Notes under the pieces: model-generated
The model's database searches: none
Seen by the model: the letters and a program-made list of their open reading frames with translations, nothing else
What the model was told of the DNA's origin: nothing
Assembly: GCA_030710605.1 (NCBI GenBank)
Contig: CP092868.1
Location: 33,173,363 to 33,237,362 of the forward strand
Source of the DNA: Cordylochernes scorpioides
Lineage: Eukaryota > Arthropoda > Arachnida > Pseudoscorpiones > Chernetidae
Reading direction: 5' to 3'
Length of the DNA: 64,000 nt
Program-made: the position numbers and the translations under genes
Shown here: piece after piece, positions 10,752 through 21,479 of the stretch
How positions within the stretch are numbered: position 1 is the first letter of the stretch
Layout of the letters: every line of letters begins with the position of its first letter

Positions 10752-11110
10752 CACGATAAAAACGGTCTTTATTTAGTCAAAGGCAAGTACAGTCGAGGGG
10801 TAGTAACATTCAGGGATAAATTCCAGCCCTAATATTCGCGTAGAATTCTTTGGAGATATCCTCTTGTTCGTCCCACTTCTTCATGATCCATTCGGCCTCT
10901 TCTATATATATATATATAAAAGAAAGTTTTTAAACTATTTATATATGTTAATATTAACAGAAGACCTATTTTTGAGAAAGGTAAATATTAAATCTGCAGT
11001 CTGAAACTACGAGACGGCGCATTTTTCGTTTAATTATTGTTAACATGTTTTAGTTAACTGAAGAAGAACTTTTCCGAAAGCTTTTCATTTAATCAAGTAA
11101 ATAAAAAGGT
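10590..11110. repeat. T3-like terminus, (TA)n microsatellite and T3-like terminus
   Basis: 10,600-10,670 has GCAAGCTTTCGGG...CCCTTCAACAGG, a minus-strand T3-like terminus. 10,718-10,750 is pure TA repeats, with a second short TA run at 10,901-10,918. 11,045-11,100 has AACTGAAGAAG...CCGAAAGCTT, repeated at 26.63 kb. No gene is seen. Confidence 0.55.
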
Positions 11111-11164
11111 TATAATAAAAATAGAGGTTAGAAATAAACGTTCTACCCTGATTTATAATATTAT

Positions 11165-11462
11165 AAAATAAATAAAGCTTCCAGGGTTAAGTTTCTTGTT
11201 CAACTTTTTATTTTCAAGCTTTCGGATTTGTCAATCCTTCAACAGGATTATCACGATAATAACACACAAAGAATGTAATATATATTTTCTCCCCCTTTCA
11301 ATATCATTAGTATTTAAAATATGTAAATAATAATGTGTATATAAAAATAGTATATATCATCAATTTATTATCGTGTTACTTCTGTTGAAGAACTGACAAA
11401 TCCGAAAGCTTGAAAATAAAAATTTGAACAAGAAACTTAACCCTGGAAGCTTTATTTATTTT
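11165..11462. mobile_element. Inverted pair of family T3 termini
   Basis: The left arm (AATAAAGCTTCCAGGGTTAA...CAACAGG, 11,170-11,246) and right arm (CTGTTGAAG...AACCCTGGAAGCTTTATT, about 11,380-11,460) are long reverse complements around about 130 bases of AT-rich sequence. Both carry the CTGTTGAAG / GAAAGCTTG hammerhead-like signature. There is no coding sequence. Confidence 0.65.
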
Positions 11463-11466
11463 ATAA

Positions 11467-11705
11467 AGATAGAGGCTGCCTGGCCGGCATTCATAGTTCT
11501 TCGGTTAAAGATACTTCGGCCAGTAAATCATTTTTATTGTCTCGACGTTTTGACAAAAATCTTTTGTCCTCGTCAGGAGTGAACAAAAATTAAAACATTT
11601 GGCAAGACGTTAGAAATCATTCTTTAAGAATTGTCGAAACGTCGAAATAATAAAAAGATTTACTGGTCGAAGTATCTTTAATATTAAGAACTAAATAAAA
11701 AGATG
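11467..11705. mobile_element. Inverted pair of family T2 termini
   Basis: Starts GAGGCTGCCTGGCCGGC, as at 5.8 and 13.2 kb. The minus-strand hammerhead-like copy (11,538-11,580) has CTGACGA but AAAA instead of GAAA. A plus-strand half (GTCGAAACGTCGAAATAATA) lies at 11,636-11,655. Probably inactive. Confidence 0.55.
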
Positions 11706-11984
11706 AAAAATATAAAGGTATCTCCTTATCGTGCAAATGAAAGTTGCTGATGGCTTACTCCATCTATCGGAATAAATATCAACTATTCTCGTTGATTTTT
11801 AATTATTCCAGAATTGGCCAAAATCAGCAACTTTCAGTTGCATGATAAGGAGATGCCTTTTTCTTCTTCATAATGTTTGCACCTTATCCCAGTACAATAT
11901 CACATTTGTACTATTTTTTCACATAAATAAAAAGAATTGCGACGATTTATGATTTTTTGTTATTTTGTGATAATCAGAAATGTA

Positions 11985-12045
11985 CCCTTTACAAGCTTGA
12001 TACCTTAGTGTGATTGAGTGGAGATAAGAAAGAAGAAGAAGAGAA
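11985..12045 (+). mobile_element. LINE-R 3' end fragment
   Basis: CAAGCTTGATACC...GATTGAGTGGAGATAAGAAA followed by (GAA)n. It matches the 3' end of the elements at 17.0, 23.6 and 30.3 kb. Confidence 0.6.
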
Positions 12046-12209
12046 ATGTACCAAGAGAGAGGTACATCTCCCATTAAATATATATTAGAACAATCTATTA
12101 TTTTTATCACTCTAGTAAAAACTTTAATAGTGATGATAAAGAATGAACCACAGAACACCAGTTTTGGAAAATTCAGAAAAAAGTTACAACTTTCTTAAGT
12201 TTTGTCCAG

Positions 12210-12535
12210 TAGTGAAAAGTCGGTGGACGAGTGGGTAACACCCTCGATTCACGACTTCCATGAACCGGGATTGAATCCCGCGTTACCACTCTGTTTAATA
12301 TGTGAATAATATTTTTAAAAAATGCTCCAATGGCCCCCCGATTCTTTCAAAAGTCCAACCCCACCAGAGAGTGAAAGTAACCAAACAGGGCTCTGGCACA
12401 TTTGTATGTACAAAGTCGAACTGCTTTTCATATGTATAGACATATGGTACACCTACAGTCAAAGCAGTCGCCTATTTCTGCCCACAATGATTATCATGGC
12501 CTGTACTACGTGTACTAGGGATAAGCAAAAAAAAA
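12210..12535 (+). mobile_element. SINE-1 copy, near full length
   Basis: The tRNA-like head has box A (GGTGGACGAGTGGGTAA) and box B (GGGATTGAATCCC). The body has CTCTGGCACATTTGTA, AACTGCTTTTCATATG and a TACACCTACAGTCAAAGCAGTCGCC-type block (given here in part), ending TACTACGTGTACTAGGGATA plus oligo-A. This is one of the best copies and defines the family's 5'-to-3' order. Confidence 0.85.
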
Positions 12536-12799
12536 ACTTATTGTTACAAATATCATAAACTAGGTTGCTCTTTTTGATCGGTTCCTAATAAAGTGATTTT
12601 GGAACAAGGAGGTCCGGTAGTGATTTATTTTCGAATTTCTATCTCAGCAGTAGAATACGATGAGACATTTCACATTCTATATGATGGAATTTATCCCAGT
12701 GTTCCTCACAGCCATTTTCACCTGCTATTCACTACAAAGTTAACTATGAAAAAACAATAGAAAAAAATAAAAGATAAGTGGGTCAGGTGTTGATATTAA

Positions 12800-13075
12800 A
12801 AATAAAGAAGGCATCTCCTGACCACGAGCACATGTGCTTTTTAGATGGCAGAGCGCCATATAGTGGAGCAAAAATAAACTAAACATTTATTTAGCTTTCT
12901 CCGTGATATTTGGCCAATCCAAGTTCTTGATAAATCAAGAAAAGCCATCCACGAACGCGTTTCGCGTTGTTGGCGCTCGTCAGCGTGCAGTAGGCTGTAA
13001 CCACTGCGAGCGACCATAAAGATTTTTGGTCCCAATGGCTTCCCGAGAAATCAAGAATTTAAAGAAATCAAAATT
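12800..13075 (-). mobile_element. Family T1 element with hammerhead-like and CTCF-like motifs
   Basis: Shares its layout with 25,289-25,570 and 45,735-46,020: GCATCTCCTGACCACGAGCA, a GCGCCAT(c/a)TAGTGG block, a GATATTTGGCCAAxCCAA block, TTGATAAATCAAGAAAAGCC, then the hammerhead-like terminus. Length is about 260-280 bases and there is no reading frame. It is probably a non-autonomous retroelement terminus. Confidence 0.7.
12946..12992 (-). ncRNA. Hammerhead ribozyme-like motif, family T1
   Basis: Minus strand in order: TGCACG, CTGACGA, stem GCG(C) with loop and CGC, GAAA, ACGCGT, T, then CGTGGA. The core matches CUGANGA...GAAA exactly with no extra base. Stem I pairs GCAC(G) with CGTG. Stem III is only the palindrome ACGCGT, as expected for minimal type I hammerheads that act as dimers. 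Activity is inferred, not shown. Confidence 0.6.
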
Positions 13076-13212
13076 TAACTATATTTATGGTGATACACAT
13101 AAGAATGATAAAATATGATAAGAATTTTGGGAGAAAGAAGTTTCGTGGAAGAATACGTAAAAAAAAAAGTATTTTTTTTTTCGGAATGATTACACAAGTT
13201 TTATTATCATAT

Positions 13213-13345
13213 AGAGGCTGCCTGGCCGGCATTCATAGTTCTTGAAATTAAAGATACCTCGGCCAGTAAATCTTTTTATTCCCTCGACCTTTCGACAAAA
13301 TTATTTTGTCCTCGTCAGGAGTGAACAAAAATTAAAACATTTTTA
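13213..13345 (-). mobile_element. Family T2 terminus with hammerhead-like core
   Basis: Begins GAGGCTGCCTGGCCGGC and holds, on the minus strand at 13,281-13,322, CTGACGA, one extra G, a GACAAAAT/ATTTTGTC stem, GAAA, then GGTCGAGGG. The core is intact but the stem-III position reads GGTC rather than ACGTC. Single terminus; the partner half is missing. Confidence 0.55.
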
Positions 13346-13349
13346 TGTT

Positions 13350-14358
13350 GAGACCGGAGAGATGATTGGTGAACTTTTGGGTAAACTAAAAAAAATGGAA
13401 AAGATGTGGAATTAGCCCTTGAAAACAAGAAAAAGTAAAAATAGGAATAAAATAGTCGACCACAAAGATGTTAGTTAAAGAGATAACAAATCACATAAGA
13501 AGAAGAAAATTGCGAAGATGTAGAATATCCTGTTGTCAAAGCACACAAGCGAACAAAGTCGAAAATTGAAAATGAAATTGAGTTGCATAGCCCTGAGGTT
13601 GGCGTGTTGTCAGAGTATCCAAGTTAATTGTTGGCTGCAAAGATGGAAATAGAAAAGAAAATTGCACAGATTTGAGAGTTGGCCTGTTAGTACACTCGCA
13701 GTGTACAAGAAAATAGTTGAATGCAAGCATGAGAATTACAAAGAGGCGTAATGGTTGGCTTTTTGGCAAAGTATACAAGAGAACTCTTAACTACAAAGAT
13801 GAATATGCAATGAAATTATAAATACGTGATGTTTGTTCTCAAATCTCATGAGAAAAATTCTTGAATCACAGATAAAAAATGAAAGTAAATTGCATAAACA
13901 TGGAGTTAGCCTATTACCAAAGCCTTCTAGAGGAATAAAATGGCTGATGGTAGAGATGGGTGTAGGGATTGCGGACCAATAGAACTACCAGGAAACAGAA
14001 GATAGACGAAACAAAGTTTCAATTAAAGTGCCACCAGCCAGAGGGGTGCAGTCCAGTAACAGCGACTTGATTACATTCCCCAACGTCCATCTTGGCCAAA
14101 TGGTCGGAACATCTCGGCCAAATGGTCAATTGTACGGGAGACAAATGGAACAATACCAAAGTCTCGTTAGGCTAATTCTTGGCGAACTAATACCGATCCT
14201 CGATTGGAGAATGTATGTACACTTCTTGTGCCTAAATTGTCTTTTTTTTTTCTTATCTTGTTTATCCTTATTACTGCACGCTCTTTCCATTTGCGGAATC
14301 TACTTTATGTAACGCCTTTTCTTTACATCCTCTTTTCTCTTGTTTGAGTTTCCCCCAG
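13350..14358. other. Unassigned; purine-rich then GC-richer patch
   Basis: 13,350-13,990 has loosely repeated phrases (TTGGCxTxTTxxCAAAG...) at roughly 150-base spacing, possibly a very old tandem array. 14,020-14,220 is GC-richer and holds a 94-codon frame that I do not recognise. Confidence 0.35.
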
Positions 14359-14359
14359 A

Positions 14360-14396
14360 GTACAATTACATGGAAGACATTCCTATCCAGAACTTG
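14360..14396 (+). CDS. Candidate small internal exon
   Basis: A long pyrimidine tract (14,313-14,354) ends in TTTCCCCCAG. It is followed by 37 bases open in all three frames, then GTAAGTTC, a near-perfect 5' splice site. One frame reads YNYMEDIPIQN. Neighbouring exons are not identifiable, so this could be chance. Splice-site quality is the only evidence. Confidence 0.2.
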
Positions 14397-14689
14397 TAAG
14401 TTCTTTGTCTTCATTAATCAACCTCTGATATCAGAGAGAGAGATTGAGATTGAAACTACTTTATTTCAATGTCCATATAAGGTTATATGCGAGGTTAAAT
14501 ACAGATAAAATATAAATATGAATAAATAAGATTATATAATGATAAATATATGAATATATAGATATAAATAGATAAAAAATAATTGATTTATATACATATG
14601 TATACAGTCTTCATTGGTGGCGCCCATCGCGGGAAAGACTCCGCCCCCAGTGGACTGCGAGAAGGAGAGAGAGATGTAATATAATCAAA

Positions 14690-14775
14690 TAAATAAAGCT
14701 TCCAGGGCTAAGTTTCCTGTGCAAATCTTTAATTTTCAAGCTTTCGGACTTGTCAGTCCTTCAACGGGAGTATAA
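14690..14775 (-). mobile_element. Family T3 terminus
   Basis: AATAAAGCTTCCAGGGCTAA, then AATTTTCAAGCTTTCGGAC, TTGTCAGTCCTTCAACGG. On the minus strand it gives the CGTTGAAGGAC...GTCCGAAAGCTTG signature. Single terminus without a visible partner. Confidence 0.6.
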
Positions 14776-15745
14776 CATTAACAAATTAATGATAAATACT
14801 ATTTTTATACAAATAAAAATATGTAATATACAACACAAAATTGAGAAGGAATTTATAATCCAGAAGGGGACAAAACTCTTTTTAAAATACAGACTTTTAC
14901 TGAATTCACCGAATCTGTTATCATGGTACATTGAATTTGCAATCTGCATAAGGTTGATAGGTCCTTTAAATTATTTTGATGCGCTTTTAAAAGCAAAGAT
15001 GCCACTTATTGAGGTACTATTTTTATAATTTCTATAATAATATTTTTAAAAAACTTATAGAACAATTAGAACTTGGATATTTTAAGGAATATTAATAATA
15101 TATTGTATATATACAACATGAGAGAGGATTATATTTATGTACCTAGAAAGGCATGAGAAAATGATACATTATGTTTTCATCACCCTAGTAAACCCCTTAA
15201 TAAACTTGATGAATAATGTCCCATAATACCAGTTTTTGAAAATGTAGACAGGTTGGCATTTTTTGTCTAAATTTTCCAAACTGGAGTTGTGGCTCATTCA
15301 TATCATCACCTAGTAAAGTTTTCTTTTTACTAGACTGATGAATATAATACATCGCTTTGATGTGCATAATTAAAGGAAGGGATACCTCTCTAGATACATA
15401 GTGTATATAATCTCAAAAAACTTCGATAGTGATTTTAGTTATATAAAGTAAAAACCTCTGTAAATAAATGACTAAAGATTTTTGAAATCGTAGCAATAAA
15501 CAAATAGATCAAATCCAATATGTATTTACCTAGTAATAAGATGAAATATTAGACAGACATTTTAAAATGATTTTAACTGTGTATACATTTTTATTACTAT
15601 AAAACAATTTAATTTACAGACCTGAGTAAAAAAAAGTATTCGAGAAGAATTTGGAGTTAGCCGAAACAAGTATCTAGAGTTTTATAAATTGAGGAAACAT
15701 AATTACGTATGGTTCCTTTTTAATTATTTTAGGTGTTAATTTTAT
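14776..15745. other. No gene recognised
   Basis: Strongly AT-rich with several short frames. Loose internal repeats recur around 15,180, 15,300 and 15,400 (phrases of the CACCCTAGTAAA type) and may be remnants of one old element. Confidence 0.4.
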
Positions 15746-15748
15746 TTA

Positions 15749-15950
15749 TACTCATAGACAAAACTTAAGGAAGTTTCATATTTCTGTTTTTTTTTTTTTT
15801 TTAGGGAAACAGAGGCAAATTTGTTTCACACTTGGTTATCTCGTGTGTCTTCAATAAAGGTCACTTTAATATATTTCAGAGTTATTGTCTGAATCCAGAT
15901 TTATACATGTGGAAAGATAAAACTTCCTTAAGTTTTGTAGATTTATATGT
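15749..15950 (+). mobile_element. TACACTCA-type MITE, full copy
   Basis: The left end ACTCATAGACAAAACTTAAG is the inverse of the right end AACTTCCTTAAGTTTTG. The interior has (T)n, GAAACAGAGGCAAATTTG, TTATCTCGTGTGTCTTCA and AAAGGTCACT. The ends and the TA-like edge suggest a Tc1/mariner-type non-autonomous element; no transposase is present. Confidence 0.75.
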
Positions 15951-15959
15951 GAGCGATTT

Positions 15960-16200
15960 CTTTCTTTCATTCGGCAGAGTTTTACACCACCCAGGAAGTA
16001 CCTGCCGTGCGCGTTACCCTTTGTTTATAGAGACAGCTCGCCCCATAGGAGCCTTAGGAAGTCCTGGCGAGTCCCCTCCTCTGGGAAACATAAGTCCTGA
16101 GGGTACATTCCACGCTGGCTTGGACAGACCTAGCAGAACACGATGGATTTATCTTAGCCAGGACCCTGGGCCATCTGAACCATTTTTGTTCTAGATCTCA
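15960..16200. other. GC-rich island of unknown origin
   Basis: About 240 bases much richer in GC than the surroundings. They are open in one plus-strand frame (containing SPGESPPLGNISPEGTFHAG) that runs in from the MITE and is closed at 16,194. No splice sites or known domain are seen. It could be a retroelement 5' region or an exon relic. Confidence 0.3.
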
Positions 16201-16334
16201 GTGTGACCCAGGAAGGAAAAGAAATATTCTAGCATCATTCTAAATATTTTTGAATTCATATTTTATTATAAATGTGTTCATAATATAAAATATATTATAT
16301 TACATGCCTAAATATGTTTATATGTAGGTGTATA

Positions 16335-16520
16335 ATATTGGGCAAAGCTTAAGGAAGTTGTATCTTTTAGCATGCATATAGGGATTCATACGATAACTCT
16401 GAAAGATATTACAGTGACCTTTATTGAAAATACACGAGATAACCAAGTGCAAAAAAATTGTCTCTTTCTCCTTCAAAAAGACTTTCCACTTTTAAAGTTT
16501 CGCCCATGAGTGTGTGTATA
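16335..16520 (-). mobile_element. TACACTCA-type MITE, reverse copy
   Basis: GGCAAAGCTTAAGGAAGTTG at the left and CATGAGTGTGTGTATATATA at the right. The interior carries AGTGACCTTTATTGAA and ACACGAGATAACCAAGTG, the reverse complement of the 15,749 copy. Confidence 0.7.
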
Positions 16521-16559
16521 TATACCCGTTTAATTCGCGGTCTGGTTTGTTGTTTACTG

Positions 16560-16785
16560 TTACATGACCTTAATCAGCTAATTAGCGTTGGGTGTATTAA
16601 CTAACCAGCGTGCAGTGTTTCTTCATCCCAATAGTTGCATGGAACAACGAAATTCTAAATTAAATTCTGAAAAATATCAAGAAAAGCCAACCACGAAAGC
16701 TCTTCGGTCTGTTGGCCTTTATCAGCATGTTACAGGCTGTAACTCAACGACCAAAACACTTTTGTTCGAAGACGCCAAAAATCAG
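16560..16785 (-). mobile_element. Family T1 terminus, degenerate
   Basis: Contains GATATCAAGAAAAGCCAACC-like sequence, CACGAAAGCTCTTCGG, TTATCAGCATGTTACAGG and CTGTAACTCAACGACC. The hammerhead core on the minus strand reads CTGATAA...GAAG, so it is broken. Confidence 0.5.
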
Positions 16786-16789
16786 AGAA

Positions 16790-17180
16790 TTCACTTCTTT
16801 TACATCTCCACTCAATCATATTAGGGTGTCAAGCTTGTAAAGCTTGAGACTTTTGAAAAAGAGATTTGACAACCATCATGATTGGGTGAAGTAGAATGCG
16901 TCTGTCTTTGTCATTAAGACTGGGAGCACTACTCAGTGGCAGGCCGACTTAGCTCCAAAAGAAATGGCCACCTCTGACATGAGGAACAAACGCCATGTGC
17001 AGCCGCTCCTAACATGGAGTACAAACGCTGCTTATCCTGTATCCCTGGATTAGGAGCCCTTACAGGGTACTATCGGCCAGGCCAGCTGAACCCAGGTTTT
17101 TTAGTGAGCTTGTTACTGCTCCCCCTTCTCCTTTTTCATCCGGGCTTGGGACCGGCAAAGGCGGAGTTCAAGTTAAAGAG
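16790..17180 (-). mobile_element. LINE-R copy
   Basis: About 390 bases that recur in reverse at 29,945-30,329. The minus-strand 3' end is at about 16,790 (GATTGAGTGGAGAT...) and the 5' side at about 17,170 (ACTCCGCCTTTGCCGGTCCC). No intact frame. The family is called a LINE because a 5'-truncated copy at 23.6 kb has a target duplication and a simple A/G-rich tail. Confidence 0.6.
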
Positions 17181-17640
17181 AATATGTTAAATCAATGTTT
17201 ATTTCATTCTTGTTCAACTTGATGACGCTCTGTTATCTAAAATGTCCATGTGAGCGTTCAGGATATGTCTTTTTTTTAATATCAACACCTGATCTCTTTT
17301 TCCTATTTTTCTATATAAATATATATTTAAAATAAAGATATGGGGAAGAATAGTTTAAATTTGAAGAGAGACCTGCTCCCAACATGTGCATGTTTAGGGA
17401 ATCGGAATATAGATTGAATTTTATGGAAAATCATTTCTTGGAGAATGGAAGGTATGGTAATGATTATCATCAACTCTAGAAATGTCTTTATCTCAGTCAA
17501 AAGGTGAAAATTGTGTTTTAAAACACTTTACTATTCTGTGTTTTTTTAGTTTATATGAAGATGATACTTAATCTACTACTAAAAATAACTTTATGAAATG
17601 ATTTTTATAAAAAAATATAAATATATAAATAACATTAAAT
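17181..17640. other. No gene recognised
   Basis: AT-rich spacer, no repeat family identified. Confidence 0.4.
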
Positions 17641-17850
17641 TGCGGGAGGATGATATTCTTGGTCGTGTGTCTTCAATAAATGTCACTGTAATATCTTTCA
17701 GAGTTATTGTCTGAATCCCGATATACATGCTAAAAGTTATAACTTCCTTGAGTTTTGTCTATGAGTGTATCTTTCATAGTTATTGTCTGAATCCCGATAT
17801 ACATGCTAAAATGTACAACTTCCTTAAGTTTTGTCGCCATGAATGTAGTT
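17641..17850 (+). repeat. MITE-derived tandem units, two copies
   Basis: Two head-to-tail partial units of the TACACTCA-type MITE interior (GAGTTATTGTCTGAATCCCG, then AACTTCCTT(g/a)AGTTTTG), a small relative of the array at 19.1-20.5 kb. Confidence 0.75.
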
Positions 17851-18054
17851 AACACCCAGGTTACTCCCCAAGTAGTACTGTCGCACACTAGAAGTAAGTT
17901 CTAGTCAAGTCAAAGTCGTTCTGCGGTGTTGATCACATAGTTCTAAGTCCAATATGGGAGAATAAATTTTTACAGCACACACAGTTTACTTTTATATCTA
18001 AATAACGATTAATCATGCACCAATCGAGACAAATGGTTAAATGAAATCATTATA

Positions 18055-18253
18055 AAATAAATAAAGCTTCCAGGGTTGTTTCTTGTTCAACTTTTTATAT
18101 TTTCAAGCTTTCGGACTTGTCAGTCCTTCAACAGGATTATCACGTTAATAAATTGATAATAAATACTATTTTTATATAAAAATTATTAGTTGCATATTTT
18201 AAATATTTATGATATTGAAAGGGGGAGAAATATATTACATTCTTTGTGTCTTA
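18055..18253 (-). mobile_element. Family T3 terminus with 17-bp target duplication
   Basis: Flanked by TAAATGAAATCATTATA at 18,038-18,054 and 18,254-18,270. The insert starts AAATAAATAAAGCTTCCAGG and carries, on the minus strand at 18,108-18,136, CTGTTGA, A, a GGACT...AGTCC stem, GAAA, GCTTG. It ends in AT-rich sequence with GGGGGAGAAATATATTAC. The exact duplication proves insertion of a 199-base non-coding unit, most simply a truncated Penelope-like element. Confidence 0.8.
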
Positions 18254-18270
18254 TAAATGAAATCATTATA

Positions 18271-19060
18271 TGACTCATATATATACCTTTATATAAATAA
18301 TTGATTATAGTCTTCTCTATAGCATCAATATAAAATTAATTTATTATTTGGCTATAAAAAAGTAAGATTAGATATGTGGTAAAAAACAAACATTTCCAAA
18401 TAGTAGTTATCAACGGTAAAAATTGCCTCCATTTTCCCCAATCCAATAAATACTCGAATACATTCCAATTTGATATAAATTGTAAATAAATAAATAATCA
18501 TCACTTGTTTATTTTTAACCAATCGACCGTTTATTCCTAAAATATCAAGCGAAGCTTGGTAAAATATTTAAACGCACGTTTTTACCCTTAAGGTTCTCTT
18601 GACTGTTCTGTCATGCTTAATGCCTTCTTTTGATTTATCGTGGAGAGAGAAGGCTTAAATTAGACGGGAATTATCTCTGAGATTTGCATTTTGACTAGGC
18701 AACGTACTGAATGCTGTTTATTTAGTTAATGGAGGAGATATTTTCAGTGATTTATTAGCTGTTAGTTTTGGTTAACTGCACTCTCGTCTGTTTATCTATC
18801 CTTATATCTCTCCTCTCTAAGAATCTTTCTCTAAGAATAAATATTTGAATCGATTTTCATCTAAGATAGATGGTAGATTTAAGAGGTTTATAAAATTCTA
18901 AAGAGAATTTATCCCAGTAAAATATTCAGAATTGTTTCAAAAGGTTATTTTGTTGGTAAGATAGTTAAAATACTTCTTTTGATATCTTCAAATGATTTTA
19001 TTTATCTTCTGTAGCATTTAATTGAATCCTGTGTAAATATATGTTTAAATGAAGTTATTT
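18271..19060. other. No gene recognised
   Basis: AT-rich spacer; no frame, RNA gene or clear repeat found. Confidence 0.4.
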
Positions 19061-20530
19061 TAAAAGAGGTATATACTCAGGGAGGTAGAAAGTCTTTGAT
19101 ATCGCCGGTCGTCTTTTTTTTTTTTTTTGAAGGAGTTAGAAGAAATTTTGTTCACATTTGGTTATTTCGTGTGTCTTCCAATGCTAAAAGGTACAACTTC
19201 CTTAAGTTTTGTCTATGAGTGTATTTTTCAGAGTTATTGTTCAAACTTGGTTATCTCATGTGTCCTCAATAAAGGTCATTGCGTAATAAATATCATTCAG
19301 ATTTATTGTCTGAAAAAAAAAAAAATCCCGATATACCTGCTAAAAGGCATAACTTCCTTAAGTTTTGTCCATGAGTGTATCTTTCAGAGTTATTGTCTGA
19401 ATCCCGATATACATACTAAAAAGGTACAACTTCCTTAAGTTTTGTCCATGAGTGTATCTTTCAGAGTTATTGTCTGAATCCCGATATACATGCTAAAAGG
19501 TACAACTTCCTTGAGTTTTGTCCACGAGTGTATCTTTCAAAGTTATTGACTGAATCCCGATATACATGCTGAAAGATACAACTTCCTTGAGTTTTGTCCA
19601 TGAGTGTATCTTTCAGAGTTATTGTCTGAATCCCGATATACATGCTAAAAGGTACAACTTCCTTGAGTTTTGTCCACGAGTGTATCTTTCAAAGTTATTG
19701 ACTGAATCCCGATATACATGCTAAAAATTACAACTTCCTTAAGTTTTGTCCATGAGTTTATCTGTAAGAGTTATTGTCTGAATCTCGATATACATGCTAA
19801 AAGGTACAACTTTCTAAAGTTTTGTCCATGAGTGTATCTTTCAGAGTTATTGTCTGAATCACGATATACATGGTAAAAGGTACATCTTCCTTAAGTTTAA
19901 TCCATGAGTGTATACACACTTTGTTATCTCGTGTGTCTTCAATAAAGGTCACTGTAATATATTTCAGAGTTATTGTCTGAATCACGATATACATGCTAAA
20001 AGGTACAACTTCCTTAAGTTTAATCCATGAGTGTATACACACTTTGTTATCTCGTGTGTCTTCAATAAAGGTCACTGTAATATATTTCAGAGTTATTGTC
20101 TGAATCCCGATATACATGCTAAAAGGTACAACTTCCTTAAGTTTTATCCATGAGTGTTTACACACTTTGTTATCTCGTGTGTCTTCAATAAAGGTCACTG
20201 TAATATATTTCAGAGTTATTGTCTGAATCCCGATATACATGCTAAAAGTTACAACTTCCTTAAGTTTTGTCCATGAGTGTATACACACTTTGTTATCTCG
20301 TGTGTCTTCAAAAAAAGTCACTGTAATATATTTCAGAGTTATTGTCTCAATCCCGATATACATGCTAAAAGTTACAACTTCCTTAAGTTTTGTCCATGAG
20401 TGTATACACACTTTGTTATCTCGTGTGTCTTCAATAAAAGTCACTGTAATATATTTCAGAGTTATTGTCTCAATCCCGATATACATGCTAGAAGTTACAA
20501 CTTCCTTAAGTTTTGTCCATGAGTGTATCT
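19061..20530 (+). repeat. Satellite built from a MITE; 80- and 122-bp periods
   Basis: The first unit (19,061-19,240) still looks like the MITE. After it come about 80-bp units (TTTCAGAGTTATTGTCTGAA ... CCATGAGTGTATC), then from about 19,900 about 122-bp units that add TACACACTTTGTTATCTCG and GTCTTCAATAAAGGTCACTG. At least 15 units in total. Long frames on both strands (19,797-20,663 minus and 20,239-20,649 plus) exist only because 122-bp-type units lack stops. They are not genes. Confidence 0.9.
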
Positions 20531-20649
20531 GTAAGAAGAAGACAAGGATAAACAACAGAATATTTGTAACGATATCTAGTAAATTGGCGAAACCACTGAG
20601 AGGGCTCACACTACTGTTGTGTGTGTATGAGCCAAGCTTTCGCAATTGA

Positions 20650-21085
20650 TCACACACACACAAAAGCCTTTATTATGGACTTTCCCCATACAGATTCTCC
20701 CAATTGGGTAAGGTAATAATCATATTGTGTTATTTACATAGAAATTGAACTGGCTTTACTCTTCGTCTCAAAGTCATTCACTTGTTGACTTGTCCTTACA
20801 TAATGATGATCTAAAAAAATATAATAAGCTATTGCCTTAGGTTTGTTTGCTGTATTGAAAGCAATACGTTGGGTGAAGTGTTGGTACATTTAATTTGTTG
20901 ATATAGGGTCTTCCTTTCTTCATCAAGGGCTGTACAATTAAGCAGGTAATGGGGGAGTTCTTCAGTAATTTCCTTGTCACACAGTGTACATATTAGGTTT
21001 TTGGCCTCAAACGTAAGAACGTGTTTTTTTTTTTTGTTTTTTTGTAGACTGTAAATAGTATTCGCGATTGAGCTATACATCGTTT
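20650..21085 (-). pseudogene. LINE ORF2 C-terminal fragment and 3' tail
   Basis: Minus-strand frame 21,080-20,829 contains ICTLCDKEITEELPHYLLNC, the CxxC...HxxxxC end of many LINE reverse transcriptases. Downstream (minus) the 3' region ends at about 20,650 with CATAATAAAGGCTTTTGTG and TG repeats, a LINE-type tail. It is 5'-truncated and starts without the RT domain. Confidence 0.7.
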
Positions 21086-21239
21086 GACTGGTAAAGGGAA
21101 ATCATTGGTTAGGTAGCATTCTGTGTCTATTGACGTATTTTCGCAATTAATCTTCATCTTCAGTTCACCAATCGTATTAATTCTTTCTATATAATTGTAA
21201 AATAAAGAGCCTTAAATAATTCCAACCTCAACAAAACTA

Positions 21240-21425
21240 TTTTATTGTTATCTATAAGTACCTTTTAGCATATATATCGAGATTCAAGGAATGATACACA
21301 GTGACCTTTATTGAAGATACATGAGATAACCAAGTGAGAACAAAATTGCCTCTATCTCGTAGGGAAAAAAAGACGACCAAAGACTTCAATTTCCTTAAGT
21401 TTAGCCCATGAGTATAGGTATGTGT
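21240..21425 (-). mobile_element. TACACTCA-type MITE, reverse copy
   Basis: Carries ACACAGTGACCTTTATTGAA, GATAACCAAGTGAGAACAAA and the end TCCTTAAGTTTAGCCCATGA. Confidence 0.65.
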
Positions 21426-21479
21426 TATATTTAAAGATTGCATAAGAAGCCTCAATCCTTAATCGCCATGATTATCATA

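Noticed and set aside
11045..11100. Hammerhead from CTGAAGA...GAAAGCTT
   Set aside because: The core words are present, but the segment between them (AGAACTTTTCC) cannot form a convincing stem II.
12213..12290. Possible functional tRNA
   Set aside because: tRNA-like boxes, but acceptor ends do not pair and the SINE-1 body follows directly.
19797..20663. 288-codon minus-strand frame (and the plus-strand 136-codon frame)
   Set aside because: The repetition (TLKYITVTFIEDTRDNKVC) is just the 122-bp satellite read through. Both strands are open, which is typical of satellite arrays.
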